This document shows, one piece after another, positions 27,601-39,600 of a DNA stretch of 49,161 nucleotides. A program made the position numbers and the translations under genes. The notes under the pieces were generated by a model. The model was not told where the DNA came from, did not search any database, and saw only the letters and a program-made list of their open reading frames with translations. Every line of letters begins with the position of its first letter. The first letter of the stretch is position 1. The DNA is from Ophiothrix spiculata (taxonomy: Eukaryota > Echinodermata > Ophiuroidea > Amphilepidida > Ophiotrichidae), in the NCBI GenBank assembly GCA_000969725.1, contig JXSR01S045614.1, one strand, 5' to 3'.

Positions 27601-30600
27601 CCAAAATGGCGTAAATTTTAGAAAATTTTGAAAAACAGACCCATCAAAATACCACATTTTGCAAAGAAAAGGGACCCATTGGTATACCAGACAGCCTGAT
27701 TTCGCTACCCAAGTTTGCGGCACATACTCGTGATCACTTTCGTACTAAGTACCTCCCCCCCAATCCGGGGTAATAATTACACAATCCTATCTATTCATTC
27801 ATGATTTATTAAAGTTTGAAATTTTTTGATAATCATGTTACAATTGTTTTGACTTTACAGCCAAATTCAAATACCCAACTAAGATAGAAGGTAGTCCAAG
27901 CAGGAGGACTAGTCGCTTTGCACCATCGCCAAATCTCCCAACATCAGAGGAACTTGTCAAAATCAAGACTAGGAAAAAGGTCAGTATATATATACAATGT
28001 ACCAAATAGAATTTGAAATTGAATTGTAAATCAAATTTTTATAACAGATCCAGGTCTGCAAGTATTTAAAGAGCAGAAAAACTCATAGAATGGATCATTG
28101 AACACATCGTCATGTTAGATCGTTAAAACACATTTGATTTTGTCAACAGAGGGTGGCTCATTTTCTATGACATTTATTAGCGCATTTATTAGCAGAGCCA
28201 CAGAGTCAAAGCCGAATTTGAAAATGAATTGAAAATCACATTTTTATAACAGGTTCAGGTCTGCAAGTATTTAAGAGCAGAAAAACTACCTTCCATTCGC
28301 ATAGAATGGATCATGCATGGAACACATCGTCAAGTTAGGTTGTTAAAACACATTTGATTTGGTCAATGGAGGGTGGGACATTTTCTATGACATTTATTAG
28401 CACAGCCACAGAGTCAAAGCCGATGTCTCTTCGGAAGAGACATCGGCTTTGATTGCTAATCAATCATTACTTGTCTCTTACACAATACAAACAACCAGTT
28501 CACAATGTTGAAGAGGGAAATGCTATGGATCTTGTAACAGAGTCTTATTGCTTGTTGCATACTTTCAAGGTGTATAGAGTATACTTATGGTAAGAACTTG
28601 ATGACCAAATGTCTCTCAAGCATACTGTAAGTTTAGACGTAGTAGTAGTGTATTTATGCTATTTGTGAAGAAGTTACCAACTTGCAAAAAGAAATCACGA
28701 GAGGGGAGCATGGCCGAGCGGTTAGAGCACGGGTCACGTAATACAGAGATTGTGGGTTCGAGCCCCGGGCCGGGCAGTTTTCGTCTCCTTGTTTCCTTGG
28801 GCAAGAAACTTTACTCTACTTGCTGCGTGGTCGGACAGTCACGTAAAGCCGTGGGTCCCCTGTACGAATAGACTCCTTCATGGGGTATGCATGTTATGCA
28901 AGTACTTGTATCATTGATTGATTGATTGATTGATGCATGTTATGCAAGTACTTGTATCATTGATTGATTGATTGATTGATTGATTAAATCAAGAGACTGA
29001 ATATCATAAAGTAAGATGAAAATTCTTGTTACAGTTTCTTAATCTAAACCATTTTCTTTCTATTGATTTTTATAATGTTCTCAATTAAATTATCGATAAT
29101 CATTCCCGTTTTTGCTACAGATCATATTAGCTGGAAGTGAGCAATTCAATCAGAAGCCCTCCAAAGGTATAGCATTTCTTCAAGAACAGGGAATGTTGAA
29201 GTCGCCATTGAACCCTGACGAGGTCGCCCAATTCTTAAGGGAAAATCCGAGGTTGGATAAGAAACAAATTGGAGAGTATATTAGTGCCAAGAAGAACTCA
29301 AAAGTACTGGAAGCATTCCTAAGGTAAGAGTCACTATGAAGATTTTGCTCTGTGTAGGGCTCAATCTTGTGAAGTACCAGGTGTCCCACAAAATGGTTAC
29401 ATGTAGAAAAATGATCGTGTGCAAAAACTATAGTAGGTGGAGCGAAACTTTGCTAAAATTATATTACAACCCTCCTCTAGGTACTCTTAAAATGTTGATA
29501 TCACAGCATTACTATTTTTGAGTTTCAACAAAGGTAGCTCATTAAATTTGTCCATAGAACTTGGCATATTTTTGAAATTTGTAAACCAGACATGATTTCT
29601 ACCGTGACCAGAATAAATGATATTACTCACAAAACCATGTTTTACTGAGCACCATATATTGGTACTCACTGGATGGAATTTTACTGTTATTTTACTATTT
29701 CTTTTAGTTCATCTGCTTCCAATTTATACAATATCAGTTAAATAAATCTCTGCTTAAGCTAAATCCTTCATAAAACAATTTAATTGTTTGGATAGTGGAA
29801 ATCAAATTTGTGGAATGCAAGTCTACAAAATGGCAATACCGTCATTAATTTATTGTGACATATCAACATAAAAAATGATCAAGACAACCACCTTAGTAAA
29901 TGGATGGTAATGTTAAACTTGATGATAATTTCTTTGTTTCAGGACATTTGCATATGAGAATATCCGTATAGACGAGGCCCTTCGTATGTACCTCGAGACA
30001 TTCCGGCTCCCAGGAGAAGCACCTGTGATTCAACATCTAATGGAACATTTTTCTGAATTTTGGCATGTAAGTCCCCTAGAATGTATTCTTTCTGCATGCT
30101 GGTTCATTGCTATTTTGGTCTTAGCATTGCACACTAAAAATGCAGGTACAAGTAAATAGATAATTTCTCTGAATATTGGTATGTAACTCTCTCTCTCACA
30201 TGTGACAACCATCCCCTAGAATGTATTCCTTAATTTAATTGTACGTTTGGTTCATTGCCTTTTTGGTGTTCACACTACATTGACTTAAAATACAGGTATA
30301 TGCAAATCAGTCCTGGCTGTTTCTTATGCAAATGTATTTTAGATAATTTGTAGCCCACTTGTTATTAACTACTTTACTGCAAAACTTAATGGGGCATTTG
30401 ATAAGTTCAGCATCATCCCCAATTTTCCCCCAAACATTTCGAAATTTTTGTATCATTTGAAGTATTAGCGGTAATAATTGCAACACGAAAAGATTTTATG
30501 TCACATTCAAACCCTATATATCAAAATATTCAGATATTCTGTAAATTTAATTTCCTTGATTAAGAGCATCAATACGCAGGTTTAGAGAATAGCCTCATAT

Positions 30601-33600
30601 CCAAGATAGACAAACAAAAAGAAAATTGACTTTTCTGAAGGTTTTTTGTCAAATTTCCCAATATTTGATAATTAACTATTATGTTCTTACATATTAAGTG
30701 TAAATCATCCACAACTAAAATTTTGAAATTTTGTCCAATCCCCTTTAAGTGAATGCAGAACACAATAAGTGCATCAAACAATACTTGTACGGGTAAACGT
30801 CAACCTCTTTAAAAAAAAAAGGCCTTCACTCATGAATAAGCACCCTGTATTTAGACTTGCATGGAGTGATGACTGGAGATGATGTGTGTTTCTAGTCAAA
30901 TTTTGACCATTTATGATCAACCTGTACCTGCTATTTTCGATTGGTCAAGCAAATAGCAAAATTCTAAAATTGAGGGAACTACAAATTCCTTTTGTTACTA
31001 CAGTAGTATGTATGCAAAATTCTTTTGGTAAAAATAAGCAGAATTAGAAAGTATGTTTGTTATTCGTAGGTGTGACGTTGGACATCTACGCTTATTCTTT
31101 CTACTTTCATATATCTTTCATATATAAATTTGCATATCTTCAACACTTACTTGCAAAAATATGACTGCATTTACATACAACAGTAGCAGCACTGACTTTA
31201 CTATCAGTGTTCCAAAACCAAGATGCTCTCATCATAAAAAAAAAATTATGTTGTGTATTATTATATTGATGCGTTTTGAATTAAGAGAGTTTTCTTGTAT
31301 TTCATTATTTGATTGATTGTAGACCACCAATAACTGTCCATTCGCCAACCATGATGCTGCTTTTACTCTAGCCTATGCTGTGATTATGCTGAATGTAGAC
31401 CAGCACAACGTCAACGCCAAAAAACAAAATATTCCAATGACGACAGATGTAAGTGACCATTCCACTTAGAGGCAAAATAAAAATTTATTGGACAATTTAA
31501 ACAAAAATCCACAGTAAGGGTTCCATTTGCAAACAACAGGCCCTGCGTACTGTGGATTTTTGTTTATACTCGGGTCAGGGTAGGGATGGAGGGGGAAAAA
31601 TATAGGTCAATGTTAAAATCACCCAATGGATATGACGATAAACAAAATACATAGGAGGCGGTTGCATTTACAAGTAATGGGCCCTGCAGTATGGATTTTT
31701 ATGCCTCCGCGAGAGGCATTATGTTTTCTGGTTGTCCGTCCGTCCGTCCGTCCGGGCTCGTTTCTCAGAACTGGTGAGGCGTGGAACAATGCAAGTCGGT
31801 GGACTGGTGGTAAGGGTTGCTAGTAATTTTCTCTGAAAGTTTCGGCGCAAAATATGCAAATTTAGTCGGTTTTTAAGCAGAAAATATGTGTTTTTTTGTG
31901 ATTTTAGGGACTTAGAAATAATTGGACAAGGAGCATTTGCTAAAATTCCACCCCTTCAAAATTTTAACCCCACCTTATTTTAATGGGCGCATAACATATG
32001 CGAAAATTGGCCCGATCGGCCATTTAATTAACGAATACAACGCGTTTTAAGATGGCGCTCTTGCATGTAATCCTTTATAATTTCGTAGATACAAAGGGCA
32101 ATATCTCCTTAACGGAGCAGAATTTTATTTTATGCATATCTCCGAAACCGCATGCCCTACGTTAATGATATTTGATGCCTGGGTAGACCTAGAGCCAAAC
32201 TCAATCCATCGACAATTTAAGCGCAAAATATGCTAATTAACTACCTAATTTGCATAATTTATGGATAAAATGGTTTAAATGGCATATTTTACAAACTGTC
32301 CACCTTACATTCATGAAATTTGGTGGGTAGGTGGAGATTGAGCTGCGCTTGTGCCAGGTGCAATTTGAGCGCAAAATATGCTAATTAAGTACCTAATTTG
32401 CATAATTTATGCATAAAATGTAGCTTAATTTATGCGTAAAATGCTTTAAATGTGATATTTTACAAACCGTGCACCCTACATTCATGAAATTTAATGGGTA
32501 GGTGCGGATAGAGCTGCGCTTATGCCAGCTGCAATTTGAGCGCAAAATATGCTAATTAAGTATCTAATTTGCATAATTTATGCATAAAATGTTGCTTATT
32601 TTTCAACTTTGTCCGATTTCAAAGGTTAAGATGTCAAATTGTTCGTCATGGACCAGCGATCAAAAGTGTTAATGGTGACCCCATCGTCCGACCTTTCCCT
32701 AGGGGTCAAAGGTCAAAAGAAAGGTCAAATATTCAACTTTGTCTGATTTCAAATATTAAGGTTTCAAAATGTTCGTCTTTGACCAGCGATCAAAAGTGTC
32801 AATGGTGACCCCATCGTCCGACCTTTCCCTGGAGGTCAAAGGTCAAATTTTCAACTTTGTCAGATTTCAAAGGTTAAGGTCTCAAAATGTTCGTCTTGGA
32901 CCAGCGATCAAAAGTGTCAATGGAGACCCCATCGTCCGACCTTAAACTGGGGGTCAAAGGTAAAAAGAAAGGTCAGATTTTCAACTTTGTCCGATTTCAA
33001 AGGTTTGGGTCATAGTTCTAAAGAAAGGTCAAATTCTCAACTTCGTCCGATTACAAAGGTGGAATGCGGAGGCATTGTGATCGACACTCTGTGTCGAGAA
33101 CCGCGCGGCCCGAGAACCGCGTATTCTAGTTGTTTATGCTGTCCAATAAATTATTGTTTGGCCTATAGAAGAGTCCAGGCCTACATGACCCTTTTATTTA
33201 GAAATTGGGCCCCTAACATTGAGACCTTTTGAAAAAAAATACATGAATTCCATAACATATAAATTTGGATGCTTTCAATGAATAAGTGAGTGGGAACTCC
33301 AATAAAGATTGTAGTCCTTGGGTTGGGGTAGGAGCTCAGTCAGGTTATCTCCTCAATTTTATAGTAGCATATTTTGAGATGGTAATTATTTTTCACCTCA
33401 AGATTTTATCATATCATATGGGTTGGGTGGTTTTGTCCAATTTTTTGACTATCTTGTTCAAAAAGGGCCCATAACTAAGAGACACAGGAGTTAAACCTCA
33501 AGCCTATCCGCAGGCCAGTTCTTCAGGGATAATTTTTTGCCTCTTTTAAGCCGAATTGATTTCTTCCTTAGGCCAAAAAAAAAAATTGTTGTGTTGCCCA

Positions 33601-36600
33601 CCGCCGGCCGGGTCGAAATTGTGGAAAATCCCGACCCGTTTTTTTTTTTCAGCAAAACTCTTGATTTTTAATACTTCTTGAGTTGCACAAATATTTTGCC
33701 TGATTTCCAGTCCCGTAAATGTTCCAAAATTCACCTTTCAGTAGCAAACAACCATGTATCCCCCCCCCCCCAAAAAAAACGGCCTGGCCATCCCCACCAC
33801 TTTAGGCCTGTGAGGGCAACACAACTATTTTTTTTGGGCTTTATTATTCATCTCATACGCTTGTATATGACTTGACATTTATTATCAAGAAATGACAATG
33901 CTTAAAATCATTTTTAAACCAATTTCACACATTTGTAAAATTGTGTGAAATTGAAAATATAAGTAATGCAGATTTAAAAAAAAAAAGAGTTAATACTTTT
34001 TTTACAAGATTTCCAGATTTTGTCCTAATCTTAATCATGCATTTCTTTCTTTGTTGTAGAATTTCAAAAGAAATGTATCCAAAGTAAATGGTGGACAAGA
34101 CTTTGAACATGACATGCTGGAAGAAATCTACAACGCTGTCAAGTAAGTTCAATAGTATGCATCGTGAAATGAGACATAATCAATGCACGCGCGGTCAATT
34201 TTGATGCGTCCAATTCACGAGGCCCGTAGGGGCCGAGTGCGTTGGACAGCACAAAATTTACCTCAAGTGCATTGATTTTGTCTCATCTTACAAGCAAAAT
34301 GGAATGCAAATTTATTAATCTAATTCATACACGACAGAAAAATAATACTATATCTTTTGTGAAAAGAAATAAGGCCTTTATATGACCATCAAAGTCCAAA
34401 ACTTTTCTAAACCTAATAAATCGTCACCCGACAAAAACAATTAAACATTCATATGTACTAAACGCCTGCCACGTAAACTGGAACGCAATAAGCGCAGTGC
34501 ATTGTGAATTTCCACTGCACTTCACGTACTTCATTTGCAATATACATTGTACTTGCATGACATGCATGCATACGCCATGAAGGAGTATATTCGTACAGGG
34601 GACCAACGGCTTAACGTGACTTCGGAACCACGGAGCAATTAGAGTGAAGGAGACGAAAACCGCTGGAGCTGAATTGGTGCTGCGTACAATTTGAATGCAA
34701 ACTATGCATATGAAGTACCTAATTTGCATAATTTATGCATAATTTTTTATTTTAAGTATATCTCCTAAACCGTAAGGGCTATGGTAATGAAACTTGGGTG
34801 ATATGGAGGGGTTTGGGATTAGCACACGTGATGTGCCTTTTTTGGAGTGCGGGGAAGGTCATTAAAGGTCAAGAGGTCATTTTAGGTCAAATTTCAAAAT
34901 TGTTCAAAAAGTTGACCTGAGGTCATCCAAGGTCATTTTGAGGTCAACTCCCCCACATGGATTAAACTTAGATCATAGAAAGTGCTTGACCCAAGGGCAA
35001 GGTCAAAAGGTCATCTGAGGTCAAATTTCCAAAATGGTCAAAGAGTTGCCTTGAGATACATTCAAGGTCAAAAAAATTATCAAAAGGTCATCAAAGATCA
35101 AAAGAAAGGTCAAATTACCAAGTTTGTCCAATTTCAAAGGTTAAGGTGTCAAATTGTTCCATTATGATGGATGATGAAGTCTGCGATCAATAAAGTAGGC
35201 GATTAACAAAGTAGGCGGTCAATGAAGTAGGCGGTCGTTGACACAGGTGATACTACTGGTTCGCGCACCATCTTGTTTTTTTTTAATTTGCTTTTTCCAA
35301 TCAGTCTTGACATGTATGTTAAATAAAGAATTTATCAAAACAACGACTGATTAAAATTATCATAGTTATAAAAAGAATCATACTTTGTAAAAAACTCAGT
35401 TATTATAAAACCAGGAAAATGTAAGAAGAAATATGGCTGCTCATACTTTTAGGTGTTTTTATTTTAAAATCTTTTATTTTTAATGACAAAACCTGTATAT
35501 ACCATTTGTACAATTACAGAAATGAAGAAATAGTTATGCCAGCAGAACAGACCGGCTTGGTTCGGGAAAACTATCTGTGGCGAGTGCTGCTCAAACGAGG
35601 TGCTACAGGCGAGGGGAGCTTCTTACACACCCCATGCGGGACGTTAGATAAGGATTTATTTCTGCTTGCTTGGGGTCCGACCGTCGCAGCATTGTCGTTT
35701 GTCTTTGATAAAAGTATGGATGAAACTATTACACAAAAAGTCATCGCTGGGTTCAGGTGAGTGATATTGGATATTGAAAGAGCTCAAGTCCTCACGTGAG
35801 TGTAAGAAAGTCATTTCTGCATTTGCTGCCATTATATTGTATACTGTAAACGCCAATATTTTTCGCGCAAGGCCAATTTTGGACCGATTCGCCCGTGTTT
35901 ATTTTCACGCACGCGAACATTGGCCGAGTAAGGAATATCCTTTAATTTGCAATAAATACACATTAATTTTCGAGGAGCATTAATTTCATGCTAACCCCAT
36001 TTTGCGCGATAAATGTAGCGCGAAAAATACCACTTGTACAGTAAATAAAACCGTGTTACTATAGAATGTGCAAAATCCCTCAAAAATTTTTATACAGTAT
36101 ATTGAGGCTCTTAAAATTGTTCTTCAGGTGATCATGGAAATAGTAGATTAGAACATGAGGTGATTGATGGTATCACCTGAAGAACTATTTTATCTATCTA
36201 AAAACATTCTATAGTGTGAAATGCAAATTAATGAAAAAATGACAGCTACTGCACATACAAGTTTCTAGCACACAATAAAGTGATGGTGCTTGATTTTACC
36301 ATTTCTCAAAAATGTAATTTTATTCAAAATTCTGGTAATATAAATTACTTCTTAAATTAATATCACCATCACAATTTCAGAATTTAATGGATATATTGAC
36401 ACAGTGGTGTGAGAGTTCAGTTTTTAAGTTGATTTCATCTTTTTTTATGCCGTCAAAGAGAGTCATAATTTCATCTTGTTCATTTCAGGAAATGTGCAAT
36501 GATCTCTGCTCATTATGGCCTCGGGGATGTGTTTGATAACCTAGTAATATCACTTTGTAAATTTACAACCCTGCTTAGCTCTTCAGAGGTAAGTAATGCA

Positions 36601-39600
36601 TGATCTGAAATTCTGAAGAAGATGTTTGATAGAAATTTCTTGATGCGAGTGGTTGATGCTAAAGCATGAATCAAGACTCAAGGCCTAATGAATACACTTA
36701 CTTCCAAATTTATGATTTGAATTTTTCAATTAGTTTTAGCCTAAATTCAGATTTTTTTATTGGTCATTTCGTGTACAAAGGTATAGGCAATTTTTGTTTC
36801 TTACATATTTTCGAAGTATTTCAGATTTTTTGAACACCAATGAGTGGCATCTCTGACCTGGGGTCGATTTCACTAACGTTAAAATGCATCGTTTACCCAT
36901 CGTAAGACCCAAACCCATCGTTAGCTAAAACCACCTCTTGACCCCACGCAATGTTAACAAAGGGTTCGATTTTTCTAATGCATAATCCATATATCTTACG
37001 ATGCTGTGAACACTTACGAAGGGTTTACACATCTTTGTGAAGTCTAGTTTTAGTTACGAGCTGAACCCTTCGTTAGCTACGATGCATCGTAATGTTAGTG
37101 AAATCGACCCCTGATGACTAGGTATTATTGAGAATTGAATACCAGAATGCAAGACTGACCCAAGTCCACTTTTGTTCAATGATGAGAGACTTTCTCATAG
37201 CTAGGGCTACCTTGTGCATGAAGGACTAAAATGAATCTGCACTGCAAGCACCCCCAAAAGTCCTTTATGTATTCAGAAGTTGTCAAAAATCCATGGACTT
37301 GGGTCAGTGTTGCATACACATGTTGTTTTATTGAATGTATCATAAGTAGTCAAAACCATGTTCTCGGTCAAATTTTCTCTTGAAATTGGAAGATAATTGG
37401 TGTTAAGGCCTAGATATACTTTGTCATTTTTACCATCTTGAAAATCCATAGAACTGAATGTATATTGACCTCGAGTTCCCAGACAATATTATTGAACGGA
37501 ATAATCCACTAAAACTACAATTAGAATGATAAAAAATCAAGACTGTGATAAAAATTCCAAATGAAAATGTTTCTCTTTGGAGAAAAATCAAAGGAGTCAG
37601 AAAATCTTTTCAGCAGAATTAAATCCACAGTACCTGTCAAGGACAGATTTCAGATTATAATGAAAAGACCAAGGTAATTATGGTATTGTTCTCGNNNNNN
37701 NNNNNNNNNNNNNNNNNNNNNNNNNNNNNNNNNNNNNNNNNNNNTGTTCTCGACCTAATGAGATCGATCTATGCCCCGTTGAACACATCATGAAACATTT
37801 TCATAAATGGTGAAACATTTTACTCCATGACAAAAATTTAACACCATGAGAAAAAATCAAAATGAAATTTTTCATTCCGAATGAAAATTCAACATAGTGG
37901 TGAAAAATGTAACACCATGAGAAAAATTCTGAATGAAAATGACTACAAAAATGACAAAGTATATCTAGGCCTTTAGGTGTAGGTTCTTTGTATATTGCTT
38001 AGAAAACATGCAAAAATTGAAAATCGGTAGTCTCGTTTCAAAAGGCGGTCGAAGCACAGATGCATTACTGCACAAAATATTAGATCCAGATGGATCCCAC
38101 CCTTGTTTACATAAAATTTAATACATAAAGCACACATGAATGCAAGAATGACCCGAGTCTACTGTCTAAAATGATCCCCTGCAAAGCATAGCAAGCACAA
38201 ATATTATAGAAAAATAATGTTTCATATGGCAATTGGATTCATTAACCTACCCTGAGTGCAAAATTGGCATAACTTAATGATCAGACTACTGTGAAGGTTT
38301 TTTGTTTTTCCTTAAAATTATTCCAGTGGACTTTGGTCACTCTTGCATTCCGATATTCAATTGGATTGGGGAGCTTAGATGTCCTGGGTTTAAATCATGC
38401 ATTAGACTTTGTCAAAAGAGGCATTTTTTAAATAAAAGTGGATTGGGGAGTAATAGCAAAAGAGAATGACCTCATATCAGTTCGGCGTTACTCACAATCC
38501 GGATACGTATCTCAATTTGGACACACCTGAAACGGGTAGAAATACGTACAAGCACTTGACATAATTCGCGATGGGAAATTCCCTATTCACCACGTGTAAA
38601 GAGTTCTAGATGATCGCTGAATTAGTACGGCCAACGTGATGTTTCAGCTATGCAGGCTTTGTGTTTTGAGGCACGCAATTGCCCAAACGCTGCTGCTCGA
38701 GCGTGATTTACAGTGCACCTTGACATGCCAGGACAATGCACAATAACTGCATTGTCAACAATGCTGTTTCGATGCCGTGGAAAAGCTTAAGTTACATTGC
38801 CCGTTTATCGAACAGAATCAGAATTGTCAGTCATCAGTCAAAAAAAAAAACGATACACACATAGGACAACAATCTGTTTGACACGGCCGAAGAAGGCCGT
38901 CGAGTTCATTGATTGGCTCGCGATCGCTAAATTAATTAATTTCATTCGTTTTAACCAATCGCAAAGTGTGTTGATTCGATCAAAACATGGCGATCGGCTA
39001 ACGAGTCGTAAGGTGTTTTATCATCAATTTTGGCTGTCAGTTTTAAATAATAATAAAATAATCCAATTACCGTACTGACTCTAGTAAAATCCCATCTTCG
39101 GGCAATGTACCACCTGTATATTTACAAAAAATTTCAGAAAATTAACGTACACGCGCGTAAAATCCCATTGGTATTCTTTAGGAGTCGTCAAATAATCATT
39201 ACCAAAATATCCCAATACCATTTATTTGTGGCCATAATTTGCTGAATTACCTGCAAAACTTATCATAATATCAAAATCTGCATCAAAAAATAACCGCAAA
39301 CTCATCTTAATTACGATAGAAATGGGTACATTTTATCCAAAATGTCTTATAATTTATCGGAATATCACGGCTGATCGCGGATGAATATACACCTTTTCAC
39401 TGTTGTCTGTGTTCTAATCGTCAACAGATGGCGATGTTTTTGTTCATATAACGGTAAAAATAAATATGAGCATGCGCTATGGACATGCGCAATCGCGATT
39501 GTTACTATTACAAAATGGCGATTTCACGATCGAATGTGCAATAGTAATTTCACCATATTAAACCTTGATTGTTATGTTCCTGTAAGTGTTTATTGAAAAA

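Larger units (their letters stand above)
31690..33125. repeat. 'ATGCCTCCGCGAGAGGCAT' interspersed repeat with (CCGT)n
   Basis: Opens with ATGCCTCCGCGAGAGGCATT and a CCGTCCGTCCGTCCGTCCGG run at 31735-31755, and closes with GGAATGCGGAGGCATTGTGA and AGAACCGCG. This opening-closing pair resembles a repeat common in marine invertebrate genomes. Inside are two tandem arrays (32213-32600 and 32603-33060). Short frames at 31626-31823, 32569-32808 and 32987-33232 lie in it and are not genes. Confidence 0.65.
31465..33167. repeat. Palindromic MITE (as 23305-23433) interrupted by a large nested repeat
   Basis: Left half near 31470 has AATTTATTGGACAATTTAAA then CAAAAATCCA; right half at 33131-33167 has TGCTGTCCAATAAATTATTG then TTTGGCCTATA. 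Compared with the intact copy at 23305, about 1.5 kb of other sequence lies between. A second GGGCCCTGCAGTATGGATTT piece near 31677 suggests more than one event. Confidence 0.65.

Noticed and set aside
28704..28790. Possible tRNA gene (A and B boxes TGGCCGAGCGG / GGTTCGAGCCC)
   Set aside because: It continues directly into a SINE body and (ATTG)n tail shared with 10913-11250 and 34557-34660, so it is a SINE head and not a tRNA gene.
34424..34729. 101-codon minus frame
   Set aside because: Overlaps a SINE 3' fragment and repeat DNA; no domain.
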